Position numbers and translations under genes: made by a program
Source of the DNA: Phyllostachys edulis
Lineage: Eukaryota; Streptophyta; Magnoliopsida; Poales; Poaceae
NCBI GenBank assembly: GCA_036346405.1
Contig: CM070548.1
Location: forward strand, 89,797,333 to 89,861,332
Length of the DNA stretch: 64,000 nt
Direction: 5' to 3'
The notes under the pieces: generated by a model
The model's input: the letters and a program-made list of their open reading frames with translations, nothing else
Database searches by the model: none
Told to the model about the DNA's origin: nothing
Part shown: positions 1-11,817 of the stretch, piece by piece
Layout: the number at the start of each line of letters is the position of its first letter
Position numbering within the stretch: position 1 is the first letter of the stretch

Positions 1-500
1 GGCGTCTCGAGTCTCGAACTCTCGGTCGGCCGTCGCAGCGTCGGTCGTCATCCGCCCGTCGCCTCGCCGCCTCGGCGCTCGGCCACTCGCCCCACCTGCG
101 CTCCGGCCTCTGAGAGATCGAGTCACCGAGAGACGGAGAGAAGAGATTGAGATGAAATGGGGATTCTGGCGAAGCTGAAGTGGCGATTGGTGATCTCCCG
201 AGTGGCTGAGTGGAGGCAGTGATGCTTGGGCTGGGGCGTTGGGCACTTGGGCTGGGTGGGCCGCGTCCGAGCAAAGAAAAGAAGCGGCTGCGCACCGACG
301 GCCCAGAGGTGTAGCAAACAAAGAAGCGATGCTCGAGCGAATCGACAAAGCGAGCGGCGCATCGAGGCCGAGGTTCTTCTCCGTATTTGAGGCGGGGTTC
401 GCCACAGGACTTAGCTCTGGCGGACGCCAGACCTTGCCATAATGGTAGGTCCGCCCCTGGACAGGCTTGTGACTGGAGGTGTGACATGAAGTCGAGGTAA
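1..500. other. Unassigned GC-rich stretch
   Basis: No recognisable coding sequence. The sequence is GC-rich at the left (many CG dinucleotides) and has short open frames on both strands that resemble no family I know. The last part (about 430-500) leads into the RNase H-like pseudogene and may be its degraded upstream portion. Confidence 0.3.
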
Positions 501-514
501 AGGTGAGGAAAGCA

Positions 515-1300
515 GGTAAATGGATTGCTCCTTCCTCCGGGGTAAGAAAATTAGTGTGGATGGGGCGGTCTCTAGGTCCGGCAATGTTGGCTCCATTAAA
601 GCGAATTTGCCAGAGTAGTGTTGGAGTGCAGCCAGTGCAAAGGTTTTCTAGGGGTGGCAATTGGGGCGGGATCCCGGGGACGCCCCGCTAGGCCTCCCCC
701 GATCTCCGCGGGGACTAAAATGAGGTTAAACACATTTTAAAAAAATGTGACTTTATTTATGAGTTTATAAGTATTTAGGTATATATTTTATTCAAAATAT
801 AGCTTCAAAATTTATATCATAATATATATTCAAGTTTTAGTCCAAATATATAAGAAAAGAATACATCTTTCGTATTAAAAACTATAATTTATAAACAAAC
901 AAATACATTTTTAATTCCCAGAGGGCCTTGGGGAGGATGGCCCCCGCCCCATGGAGATTTTCTCCGTGGGGCCGCCCCCACGGGGAAATTGCCATTCCTA
1001 AGGCCTTTCATGGTAATACAGATCCAACTATCTTAGAAGCTCTAACGTGCAGTGAAGCTCCATCTTTGGCGCAAGATTGCAACTTGACAAACAGTAGTTG
1101 TTCCGTCGGACTGTTTAGAAGTTATCAGATGTATGGAACGAGGCAACCGGGGAAGCTTTAGTTCTATCTTGCAGGAGATGAGATCAATATTAGATGCAGC
1201 TCATTCGAGGAGGCTAGATTTAGGCACGAGGGTAGGGAATCAAACACAGAAGCGCATATGTTAGCTAAGGGTGCGTGTTTTTTTGGCAGAGGGATGCCAT
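515..1300 (+). pseudogene. RNase H-like (RVT_3 type) pseudogene, split by a MITE
   Basis: Pieces of the plant RNase H-like domain common in LINE-type retroelements and their derivatives can be read in order with frameshifts. At about 530-648 there is a 'W-I-A-P-S-S-G' lead-in followed by 'ISVDGAVS' (the usual V/N-D-G-A first strand). After the MITE at 649-1000 come 'HGNTDPTILEALTC' and 'LAQDCNLTN' (the E-A-L helix), then 'SDCLEVIRCMERGNRG' (the S-D-C strand), and finally 'SNTEAHMLAKGAC', matching the N-x-x-A-H-x-L-A-K end of the domain. At least three frame changes and one stop make it non-functional. A tail of about 100 bases after 1300 with AATAAA-like sequence could be its 3' end. The family is fairly clear; the parent element is not. 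Confidence 0.6.
649..1000. mobile_element. hAT-like MITE inside the RNase H-like pseudogene
   Basis: The left end TAGGGGTGGCAATT and the right end AATTGCCATTCCTA are imperfect inverted repeats, in the TAGGGGTGGCAA style of hAT MITEs. The sub-terminal parts are G/C-rich and complementary, and the core is AT-rich and non-coding. Flanks AGGTTTTC (641-648) and AGGCCTTT (1001-1008) look like a diverged 8-bp target duplication. The RNase H reading resumes directly across the insertion, which supports the boundaries. Confidence 0.6.
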
Positions 1301-1512
1301 GTTTGTCTTGTTAGCACACTCCCCTTCCCCTAATTTTTTATATGTACCTCTGAACATGCAAAATCAATAAAAGTCCCTACTTTCCTCTAAGAAAAAAATC
1401 TCGCTCGCTCTTTGGCTTCCAGCCTCCCACCCTCCCCACCACCCTGCTCCTGCCTCACCAAGCCACTTTCTTCTTTTTGCCATCGTCGCCGTCACCCGGC
1501 TTGGATCGCAGA

Positions 1513-1695
1513 TAGGGGTGCAAACGGAGCGGATAATTCCCGCCCGACCGAATAAATGTTGGCAAAATTCAGAGCTTTTTCCCGGATATCCGGATTTTTT
1601 TTCGGATTTGGATTTTTTGTCGGGTACGGATTCGTATTCGGTAAGAAGATATCCGGTAAATTCGGAGAGTATCCGGTTGAGTATCCGAATGGCCT
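1513..1695 (+). mobile_element. Truncated hAT MITE fragment
   Basis: It starts with TAGGGGTGCAAACGG, a typical grass hAT MITE terminus, followed by repeated ATCCGGAT/TTCGGA words as in that family. No matching right terminus (CCGTTTGCACC) is visible, so it is truncated at about 1695 or merged with flanking DNA. Confidence 0.45.
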
Positions 1696-2019
1696 GAGCA
1701 TCAAAACCACCAGTCCACCACATCCATCCCGCTACAGCGCTGTCCTCCCTCCTGCGCCCAAACCCCAGCTCCCCTAACTCTTATCGTCGCAGCCGTCGCC
1801 GCGTTCCTCCTCCCTCGCCGCCACCCCCGCCTTCCTTCCCCTCCCACGGTCCCTCCTCAATCATCATCTACACGATCTCCCCCACCCGCCGCCTCCACCT
1901 CCGCCTCCCTCCTCCTCCGCGGCTTCCTTCCTCCTTCACCTCTCCTGGCTCCTCCTCATCTCGCCACCCCCACCGCGCCCTCCCATTGCATCCCTCCTTC
2001 CTCCATCATTGCTGTTGAG

Positions 2020-2090
2020 AGTCAGAGGCCCAAGGTCGCGCACATGGCCACCGTCGTCTGGATCCACTGCCTCGGCGACAACGGCAACAG
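2020..2090 (+). pseudogene. Acyl-protein thioesterase-like first-exon fragment
   Basis: The reading 'RPKVAHMATVVWIHCLGDNG' resembles the first beta-strand and oxyanion region of plant acyl-protein thioesterase/carboxylesterase proteins (family pattern A-T-[IV]-V-W-L-H-G-L-G-D-N-G). An ATG lies at 2044 and a GT donor directly after the reading at 2091, as for exon 1. The conserved H-G-L-G reads H-C-L-G, so a key glycine is replaced. No later exon carrying the catalytic Ser-Asp-His is seen downstream before the next transposon at 2406. The upstream 1740-2020 is CT/CCG-rich, like a 5' UTR. It is either a gene cut by TE insertion or a captured exon. Confidence 0.45.
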
Positions 2091-2405
2091 GTATTAACCA
2101 GCAGACTCCTTTTTGATGATTTGCATTTTCATCAAGAGATGCTAGACTTGTTTCGCTTGCTGCTGGCTGGCTTGTTCCTGTTCAACAGACTATTAGATGA
2201 ATTTGTAGATGTGAATATATAACATCTCTGAAACTCCAGGTTAACTATCTAGTGTTTTGGAAGAAATTTAGACCAGACATTTTAGGTACTGTTGCTAAAT
2301 GCAGGTAAAACAAAGCACATTGCCTCTGTTCTGTAGAATCATATATAAGTTGAGATACATACATTCATTTGCTTGTCTGTGTGTGTTGAAGCTTGGATAT
2401 GTTAC

Positions 2406-5400
2406 TGTCGGGACCCAAAATTTAATTCTGGACCCTCTGTATTTCATGCACTAGTCCAGGATCATGCTAGTGCACACAGTATCAACAAAGATGAGTATCG
2501 ATCCATACAAGCGAATAGTAACATAAACGAATAGTTTGATTAATAAATAATGGTTTGACCTTATGGTCGAGTTTACAATTATTAAACCACGCAGGGCTGA
2601 TAGGGAAATAAGCAGCGGAAACAAAAACGGCAGCGGTATCCCATCGATTCACCACAGGCAACCGACTGGGATCAAGATCCCACGATCAGGCACCTTCGAT
2701 AAACTCCTCCTCGAATGCTGGTGAAGACTCCTCCTCTTCTGCTTGATTTATTTTAAAGCAAGCGTGAGTACACACTGTACTCGCAAGTCACACCACAGAA
2801 ATGCAGTTATACATGCAGGCTTATTACAAGGGAATGGCATTTTGTGGTTCTTTTGCGGAAATGCAACATTTGCGGTTGAATACAAATAATAGATTGAAAG
2901 CGAGTAAAACAAATAGACAATAATAATTTAACAATTTGATTTCACAAAGACACACACAGCCTAAACAGATTATTCACATAGCCATATGATTTAGATCACA
3001 TAGCTCCCTTCCCACACAGTTTTAAAGATCTACCCCTCGTGTGAAATCCCCCAGCATTGTCTATGACCGCGGACGCGGCTATTCGAATAGATTGTTTACA
3101 CTCTGCAGAGTTTGTACACTTTACCCACAAGATACAACTAGTGTTGCAAGCACTAATCGTAACAAAGCATTTCAGAAACTTCATCTTAACATAGATGCTC
3201 CCGATGTGCTTCGTCATACCAAACCATACACGATGTATGGTACAACACACATCGTTGGATGGGAGCGGCGAACCGCCCATGATGCGACTACATGGTAGCA
3301 CACACCTCCATCCTATTCACATAGCCTAACCTACCACCGAGCAACCAATGCCAAGAATTCAGTATCTTACTATGCTAGGCCCGTCCCATAACAGCATGTG
3401 GTCGCATGCAGAGGGCTCGATTCAATGGCGCACAAAGTTCAGATCCTTAAATGACCGAGGCAAGACTTCCATTGTTCTAACTAAGGCACACTGATTAATT
3501 TGACACACAAATTCATATTCCCATATCACATAGCCACCATGTCACACAGTTCCTTCCACTTGCCTTAGTCTAAACTTTTTTCCCACCCAGTTGATTTAAG
3601 TGCAACACATGCCACAAGACACATAGTGCACACAGATTATTACAAAGTTACATAGTCACTTAGTCAAGTTAATAATTGCACTCTACATGAATAGGTGATT
3701 CGTGGCATGGCTAAGCAATCTAATCGCACTAACCAACCCACGTTGGTGCTATAATAATTACCAACTAAATATCAACTAGGGTGACAAAGGATCAAGGCAT
3801 AACAAGTTACACAAGGAAGGCATAACAGATTGGATTTAATAGCTAATCCCAAAAGCATTTAAATAATTACTTGAAATAAAATGCAATACTTTGAATTAAA
3901 ATAACATTTAGAAAACTGGAATGCAATCATGATCAAAGCATGACTTGCCTTGGAATAGGTCTAGGAATTGATCTTGGTCTTGATGTGTTCCTTCTTCTTC
4001 AAATCTTCCCGAAGCGTCGAAGTCTACTCGCAAACGAAGCAAACAAACAAAATAAATAAATAACAGAGGCAAACCAACTCTAAAATAAATAAATAAATAA
4101 AATCTCCATTAAATAGATCTTGAATTTATAGGAATTTAGAAATTTGAATGGAGTGATTTGGAGTTAGGATGCAAAAGTTATGAGGTTTGGAAGTTTGAAT
4201 CTAAAGAAAAACCCTAGAAATTGGATTCTTGAATTTCCGAATTATTCTTTAAAAAAAACCCAGATTATTGCGCCTCGCGGCGTCGTGAAGGATTTCGGAA
4301 AAGATAAATAAAAAAAAAAACGACGTGTGGGACCCCACAAATCGGTGACACAACTCATGGTGGACCAAGTCCACCGAGCGATTAGATCAGTCTGAAATTT
4401 GGCGTGGCGCTTTCGCACTGCGTGGCGCTAACTCAGCAAGACACGTGGACGACACGCGGCGGAAGAGGGTGACGCGGCACCGAGGTGGCAGCCGACGTGG
4501 ACGGCGGCGAGGGCAGCGGCGCACGGGAACCAATGGTTCCGGTGAACGGCGGCAAGTTGACGGCGATGAGTGGTACAGGGAGGTAGAGGGTGCGAAGGGG
4601 ATCTTGGGGGTGAGCTCACGGGTGCTTGAGGACGATCGTGGCGATGGCGGCGAGGTCGGCGGCGGGGAGGCTTCGGGTTCGAGCGGTGGCGGCGATAGAG
4701 GCTCCTCCGACAAACGAGGTGACTCGAGGTTCCTCTCGCTTCATGTGATAGCGATGGTGTGGCGTCGAGGCTCGGCGGCCGGGCGCGGAATTGCTCATCG
4801 GAGTAGGCGGCGGGAGATGGATCTACGGCTCCTGGCGGCTAGGGTTGGCACGACGAGGAGGCGGCGGTGGAAAGGGAGCAAAGGGTGAGGGCTTCCTCCT
4901 TTATATAAGCGGCTCGAGAGCGTCTAGGCACGGACGCCTAAAGCATGGGCAGCGCGCAAACAAACTCCCCGACGGATTCAGAGACGAAAAACGAGAACGA
5001 GGTGGGGCCCACTTGACAATGGGCCGAGGCTCGAAGCGCGAGTGGAAAAAGCGGGTGGTGGCGCGTGCGTCTTGTGGCGAAGATCCGCCGTCAACTTAGA
5101 TCGACGGCTCAAAAACAAGGTGACGTTCGGACCGCTCAATCGGCCATCACAATCGGGCCGTCCATTAGCGATCAACTACGACATTGCTCAAGAAGAAAAC
5201 ACGGGAGGAGAGAGAGAGGTGACGGTGGGGTCCACTGCTCGATTAAGCGTGGCAGCAGCGTCGTAATTTGCCTGCAGTGTTGGGCGATGAGGAGAAAAGA
5301 GTGGGTTTAGGCCCAAGGACTATTTGGAGATTTTAAATAGCTTTTCTATTTTAGAAAATACTGAGAATTCAAATAAGCAATAGAAATTAGCAAATGAACT

Positions 5401-5550
5401 TGGAAAAATTCTAGAAAATATATCCAAGCACATAGAATCCAAATAAAATAGTTTTGACTATTGTTCATGTTGACTTTAGTCATATTAAATTGTTTTGTTA
5501 CTCAAAGTCCAATATTAAGCTTTTAAATTAAATTCAAATAAATCCAAATG
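2406..5550 (-). mobile_element. Long LTR-like arm A (minus orientation)
   Basis: It begins TGTCGGGACC on the + strand. Read on the minus strand it has the layout of a long gypsy-type LTR: an AT-rich stretch (5330-5550), a GC-rich part, a TATA-like CCTTTATATA (4898-4907, read on the minus strand), then a long non-coding segment ending GGTCCCGACA. It shares the landmark CTCTGCAGAG (about 3102-3111) followed by a TACCCACAAGA-like block with the other LTR arms in this window. No protein is encoded. It meets arm B head to head near 5550. I infer an LTR because the same layout at 18747-23811 has a 5-bp target duplication; no duplication is visible for this arm. Confidence 0.5.
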
Positions 5551-7753
5551 GTGAATTTTCTCTCCACCGAGCTTCACTCTGCCGCATCCGCCGCTTGCCG
5601 TCGAGCCTCCTCTGGCGCTTCGACCTCGCCTCGGCATCGCCAAGTCACGGCTTCCGTGCGCGCCACCAGATCCCGGAGCCCTCTTTGGGCGCCGCGCCAT
5701 TCAACCGTCGCCGCCGGTCTCCCCGTGCCGCCGTGTCCCCAGATCCGTGAGCACCAGTATCGCCGTGGCTCCCTCTTCGCGTAGGTGCCCTCGTCGGTCC
5801 TTTGAGGCGCCATTGCTCGCCGATGAGCCCTCGGCTCCGTCTTGCGCCGCTTCGGCCGACATGGCTGAGCCACGTGGCGCCAGGTCACGCCTAGTCAGCG
5901 CCACATCATCGTGTGTGCATGCGTGGCTGTCCAGTGGCGCCCGCGTGGCATTTTCTTTCTTTTCCTTTTGGAAAATAATTCCAAAAATCAGGAAAAACCC
6001 CTTTTTTTCTTGATTTTATGCAATTCTCTATCTTCCTTCGGTCATAACTTCTTCATTCAAACTCCGATTCGAGTGATTCAAAGTTCTAAATTCATCTAAA
6101 TTCATTATCTTCCTATTAGTATTTATTTAGCATTTATTTGGATTTTATTTGGTATTTGTTTTATTTATTTAGCTTTGTTCGCACGTATAGATTCCGGTGT
6201 TTTTGACGACTTCACAGACCCGACGACCGAAGCACCTCCACTCTTCAACGAAGGCAAGTTGTAGATCTTTGATCATATTGAACCCAATTTATAAAAGTAC
6301 ATTTTTTGATATAAACATGCATTGCTAATTTTATAACAAATTGTCTCAAGAATTAGTTAATTACCTAATTGCCATTATGCCTCCTTGGTAATTTGTGAGC
6401 GACATGTACCCTTGAATGATATAAATCCTTGGACACCCTAGGATGGATTATTTTAGTTGGACATTATTGAAATACCAACATGGTCTTGTATCAGATATGC
6501 TTAGCCAATGCTTTAGTTATACGATAGGCTCACGATCACTTACTCAAGAATGATTGAATTTTGACTAAAGGAAATATGGAACAGTGGCGGAGCCGCTATT
6601 GATAAAAGATGTTGTGCCATGACTAGGGTGGTCAATTGGCCGGGTTGAACCCAAATGATTTATACTCGGGCGAGTGATCGTGCAGTAAAGGGGATGATTT
6701 TGGGATGAGGTTGCCTCGCCTGAGTAACCACTAAGGACTTAACTTTGTGCGCCATTGATCTGGGCCATACCGTGCAACCACAAGTTCATTTATGAGGTAG
6801 ACCTGGCCAACTAATTAGCAATGTTTTGGTTCGGTTCTGTTTTGGTTGGGAACGGCGCAAGAGGGGGCCAGATCGAGGCAAAACCTTAGCGAACAGAACC
6901 GAGTCAAAATAGAGCTTTGTAAAAGCCTTGTCACGTGCTCTAGACTGCTTACCTAAGGTAGTGAGCGGTGGCATAGATATATGCCAAACAAACTAGAGAA
7001 TTCATGTCTTGTGGGTCAAGCTATACAACCTCTGCAGAGTGTAAAACTATTCGAATAGCCGTGTCCCCGGTTATGGACAATGCCTGGTGATTTCACACGA
7101 GGGGTAGACTTTTGTCAAAGATGTTGGAATGGGTTGGTCGTATCTTGTAGATGGTTGATGGTTGGGAAGTGAACAGGGTGTTCACTAGTTGTTTCAAAGA
7201 AACTTGATTACTTATGTATTAATCTTTAAAATTGTGCTTTGCAATCTACTTACTGTATTTACTGTCCAATATTGCTTTCTGCAAAATAGCCATAAAGCTA
7301 TCCTTGTAAAACCGTGCATGAATATTACTTGCATACATTTCCCTATGACTTGCTGAGTATATTCAAAGTACTCACGGCTTTGTGCCCTCTGGTTGATCAG
7401 TCGCTGAAGAAGAACTAGGAAGCACTGAGTTCTTTGAAGAGGACTAATTTGAAGATTATGCGAATTAGGTCGCGTCCTTCACTCGATTGTCGGTGGGCAT
7501 ATTGGGTGACCTCCACCAGTTGTTTGGTTTCCGCTGCAAGTTACCTTTTATCGTTAAGCCCTGCGTGGCAAACTTTGTAAGACTTGACCATAAGGTCTTT
7601 TTGCTAATTAATATTAATTTGTCTGCTTCATCTTTAGTTTGGTTGTGTGGAAATGATTACATCAATGTTGTAACTATGTGAGCTAGCTACTGATCATGGG
7701 ACTAGTTCAGAATGCACATAGGATCCTGAGGTTGTATACTCGGGGTCCCGACA
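5551..7753 (+). mobile_element. Long LTR-like arm B (plus orientation, 5'-truncated)
   Basis: It ends GGTCCCGACA at 7753. Its reverse complement aligns piecewise by eye with arm A: the blocks around 7560-7600 (ACCATAAGGTC, CCTGCGTGGC), 7020-7110 (CTCTGCAGAG, ATTCGAATAGCC, CACGAGGGGTAGA) and 6735 (GCGCCATTGATC) each have an inverted counterpart in 2555-3440. The AT-rich start and TATA segment of arm A are missing here, so this copy is truncated at its 5' side. Bases next to the two outer termini (GTTAC and TACGA) do not match. No coding sequence. Confidence 0.5.
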
Positions 7754-7756
7754 TAC

Positions 7757-8480
7757 GACCAGTCTCTAGTCGATGTGGCTTACAGACATCTGGGTCTAAT
7801 CGACCAGGGAATCTTTCGCACCATATTTAAAGATATGGGCAGTAAACTACGTTGTTATTATTTGAAATAATGGCACGAATCAACTCCCTGTCATGGTGAT
7901 AAATTCCTCGCAACATGGGAATGTTACTACTATCACAATAATCTGTAGTAACGGCTCCATAATCTGAAGCATTAAGGCGTCCTTTGGACTGGAAGAACAG
8001 CAGCACACTCCGAGTACTATAAAAGGCATAATCATCAGAGGAGGAAGGGGAGAGGGAATCAAGAGCACAAGGCGCATCATTCTAGTCTTTCTCTTGATAT
8101 TGTAATCCGGCAAACTCAATACATACACACAGGAGTAGGGTTGTTATTCTCCCTGGGAGAAGGCCCGAATCTGTATAAAAATCCCCGTATCGCCTCTCTC
8201 TGCGTGATTTAAGCCTAGGGGAACACCAGAATCAAACAATCTTTACGTAAGTTCGGTTCTAAAACACCAACAGCACCCAATTGCCGCTAAGTATTTACTT
8301 ATCTGTTTATTATTCGCTCCGTCGTATAAATTGCAGCAGACGAAGCAACGCAGGCAGGATCATCTGATCCGTTATCCATCGACGACGATCTTTTCTACAA
8401 TTTCAAAGGCAAGCTTATCTCTTGATCACCAACATAGTTATATTAAATGTAAACCGTACTTTGCTGTATTGTTATGCATA
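7757..8480 (+). mobile_element. LTR fragment of another retrotransposon, with promoter
   Basis: The sequence has the usual order of a grass gypsy LTR: a TATA box (8018-8026), purine-rich leader, TTGATATTGTAATC, then AATACATACACACAGGAGTAGGGTT and CCCGAATCTGTATAAA. It is non-coding. Precise ends and a target duplication could not be seen. It stands alone without an internal region beside it, so it is a solo or truncated LTR. Confidence 0.5.
8018..8026 (+). promoter_or_regulatory. TATA box of the LTR fragment
   Basis: TATAAAAGG, followed about 25-35 bases later by purine-rich sequence as in LTR transcription starts. Confidence 0.45.
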
Positions 8481-8499
8481 TATGCGTGAAAACTATGTC

Positions 8500-9698
8500 T
8501 CAAAAATCAAATCGGGTTACGTATTGAAATGAGAGGAAGATAAGAAATGAGAATGAGATGAGGAAAGAGAACTACTAGGTTGGTAAAGGGGGCCCGGGCC
8601 GGGGAAAGCGATGATGATGAGGGAAGAGGTGGGACCCCTTTACACATAGATAATATATAAGGACCAACAAAACTCTCACTCGGATATGAGACCGTATTTA
8701 AGTGCCAACCATCTTCCCGTTTTGGCGGGTAGAAAATGCTACCTTGTTACATAGTTATGTCTTCACAACGGGTTACATTGGAGTATTGGGCACAGAAAAG
8801 AGCCGCCCCAATGTGGAGTGTTGGGCATGGAGGAGAGCCGCCCCAACCAACATTACTGGAACTCGGTGGATGACGAGGTCAGCACCGTGACTAGATCAGC
8901 ATCGACAGAAAAGTAATGGGTGGAGACTTAATCACGTAACTGGAAAACGTTCTGTATTCTGAACTCGAAATCGCATTAAAGGAAATACAGTGGACCTAGC
9001 TCAGAGAGAGTTCAGAGTAGCTATGGGTAAAGTGGTACAAGCCTGCGCAGTGCTATATCAAATCATGAATTCGTGCCAGTCTCCTGGATTGGAGTCTACG
9101 GGAACCGCTAGGGGTCTATCTTCTCTCGAGTGACAAGTAGTCTTTTCAGTATTAAAATATGCCACTTAATGTTTCAACGAGTTGTTATTTTCAGAAAAAG
9201 AGTTGATATAGAAAATATGACAACAAACAGATATGAGTCATCTAGTGCATCTTTTGCTATTAATGCTTGCTGAGTACATTTGTGCTCAACCTTGTTAGTA
9301 TTCTCCTTTGTTAGATCCTAGTCCGGTCGGGAACTATCCTGAGTGGGACGAAGGACACGCAGGTACCGATACGACCGCAGGAGGCGAGGGTACTGACTAC
9401 GAGGACCAGAGTGAGATGGGTGTCATATTTGACGCGTGGGACGAGTAGAAGACTGGTGGAACAAGGAAGGCAAGTGAAGGGACTTGGTCCCATTTTGCAG
9501 TTATAAGTTACTATTTGTAAGAACCACAGCCTTGCGCGGCTAACTGGAATAAAAAGTACAGTTTCTATCTTATTGTTCTGCTGCGTTGACTCTAGTAAGG
9601 CTTACTATCCGTCGAAGCGGTGTCCTACCGAGCAGACGAATAGTAATCCGTATGCTTAAGTGTGATTACCCTCCGGAGTAATGACACGGGACGTCACA
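8500..9698 (+). mobile_element. Long-LTR 3' portion ending GGGACGTCACA
   Basis: This is the right part of a long LTR-like sequence of the same general type as arms A and B: a 'TTGCTGAGTACATTTGTGCTCA' type block at about 9267 corresponds to the GCTGAGTA...GTACTCA block near 7352. It ends with GACGTCACA at 9698. The matching TGTGACGTC left end is not present, so it is 5'-truncated. Non-coding. Confidence 0.4.
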
Positions 9699-11330
9699 GG
9701 GAGGCATTGTTTCAAAACAAGGCCACAATTACAATTGAATTTCAGCAAATGATCTCGGTGGTGTGATAGCCTTTATTTGCACCTGTTGCATCCCTTGAGA
9801 TGCTAAACTTATCGAGCAATAATTTGAGTAATAGCTAATTTAACATAATGAGAGATAATTATGGCTCTCTCTCTCTCCCGGGGGTATTGTCCCCTGCATA
9901 TTCTCTATAATAAAATGTGGCTAAAGACAGATGTGATGGGAAAATAGCTATTTTTTCGTGTTGTTCCTCATTGTGATAGTTCTCTTCATGTATAACTTGT
10001 GTGAATCAAGATCAAATAGCACTCTGAAGCCCTTCTGGGCATACGTCCCCAACATGGTCGTGCCACCCGTCGGGATGACTGACCACCACCCCGACAAAAT
10101 TTTGAGGATATTGGACTGCTGGTTCTGTTACATTCTCGAAGTACAATTGCAACAGTGGAAAATTCTAAGTAGTTATGTCATTGGCGGTGCCAATGAAGCC
10201 ACCTTTTATTTTGTAGATATATTTAGATTAGTTTTTTTTTGGAGCTCATTACTATACATCCTCATGCTTGGGGTGTAATATAACCAGATCCTAACTATTC
10301 TTGTTCTTTTTGTTCGAAAGTAGATGATCAATAGCAAGTGATTGCTAGTTAGAAATGTATTAGTGTGTTCACCTTACCTCTTCACTTAAAGCCTCTTTTA
10401 TGCTTCCAATAAAGAACGGGTGATATACTTGCTTGCTCCAAATATAGGCACCGCGCCTGCATCCCGAAGCCTCACAAGTCACACCGCCCACTGCCCACAG
10501 TTCGCTCGCTCGCCGATGCCTACAGCCTGCAGACTCATGTTGCCCACTGCCCTCGCCGCTCGCAGGCGCCTGCAGCCCGTAGTCTCACGCCGCTCATTGT
10601 CCACACCTGCCCGTAGCCGGCTGGTTGTGGTGGTGAATATTCACTGTATAGAATTTGCCATAAAAAGGGACAAGAGTATAGTAAGAATATATATATAAAA
10701 AAAGGCACAACGAGAAAGAAGTTTTCACCCCGGCGCTGCCGCTAGACGAAGGGCGCTAGTACAAGTTTTAGTCCAGGCGCTGCAACATGTTACAATTACT
10801 CTTACCGGACCCTGGCGGCCCTAGCCGACGCTGGAGGTCGAGGTAGCTGGGCGAAGACCTTCGCAGGTGAGGAAATGTCCCCCCAAGGATTCGGACTAGG
10901 CAAATTCTTTGGTGCACACGGCGGCAAACATACTTCCTAGCTGGCGCCGTCGGCGGAACTTGTTGGGAACCTTCAGCGGCCATCACACGGGGAACAATTT
11001 GGCACTAGGGAGCTTCACACATTATGGTACTTTTATTTACATGCATGTTATGAATCTACACGGGAACGTGTTGTAAGGATTTCTTTTGGCCCTCAATGGG
11101 ATCTGATTGCCCATCCTAGATGACTTCTTCATGATCTTCGCTAAGGTGGAAGTAAATTCCTTGGACAACAGCCCGATGCTTTCCAGGTGGCACCTCTCGT
11201 ATACGTCTTTCCTAGGCGCGTGCAGCCTCACCAACAATAACGACGAGGAATACCAGCCTGGTCGGCTCCCACCCTGCCATCCTCGCCAACACCTCTTTGC
11301 ATCTGCTTTCTTAAGCTACAGATGACTTTG
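9699..11330. other. Unassigned inter-element region
   Basis: There is an open frame of 106 codons at 9958-10278 (+) beginning with a hydrophobic segment. It matches no family I recognise and is probably chance or a relic. A short GC-rich stretch near 10440-10620 and a minus-strand frame at 10768-10986 are likewise unrecognised. A CT run lies near 9862-9880. Confidence 0.3.
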
Positions 11331-11522
11331 ATTAATCAAGTTATCGGAAGGGGTGGCTTTGGAAAAGTGTACATGGCCTATTGCCAAGTAGTAGCATCCA
11401 AGTTGCTATAATTTTTTTGGATTTTAATGGCCACACAGATCAAACATCGACATGCAATTTCTCTCCTCAGATATTGCATAGAGAATGGGGAGTGAATGTT
11501 GGTTTATGAGCTCATAGCAGGA
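11331..11522 (+). pseudogene. Protein kinase domain fragment (broken)
   Basis: 'NQVIGRGGFGKVYMA' is a glycine-rich ATP-binding loop (G-x-G-x-F-G-x-V). After a stop, 'HRHAISLLRYCIENGE' and, after another stop, 'MLVYELIAG' match subdomains III-V of receptor-like kinases (H-R-H/N-L-V-x-L-x-G-Y-C; x-L-V-Y-E). The lysine-containing strand (V-A-V-K) between them is absent. The catalytic half is missing and the fragment runs into a poly-C tract at about 11531-11543. This is a dead fragment, not a gene. Confidence 0.6.
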
Positions 11523-11817
11523 GCATATGCCCCCCCCCCCCCCAAATAAAAGACCTGAAGTTTGCATAGGGTATATCTAGTGCACCACAAGTTGGGATGC
11601 ACTAGATATGCCCTCGGGGTTTGTATATCTACCCTTCAAACACACATGGAATTTATATAATAAACAAGTATATCTTACCTCCTCAACATTTTGTGAAGTT
11701 CAAATTTCACTCTCAACTATGGAGACATTCAACTTCTGCACCTCAACTATTAAAACTGGTGAAAATCACGAAAAGACGAGGCGGCATACAATTATGTTGA
11801 AGAAGGGAAAGAGCTTG

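Noticed and set aside
4387..5310. Long frames on both strands (up to 147 codons)
   Set aside because: GC-rich LTR-like sequence with a minus-strand TATA box; no conserved protein features.
9958..10278. 106-codon frame with a hydrophobic start
   Set aside because: Possible small membrane protein, but no family resemblance, no splice context, and it lies between TE fragments. Left as unassigned.
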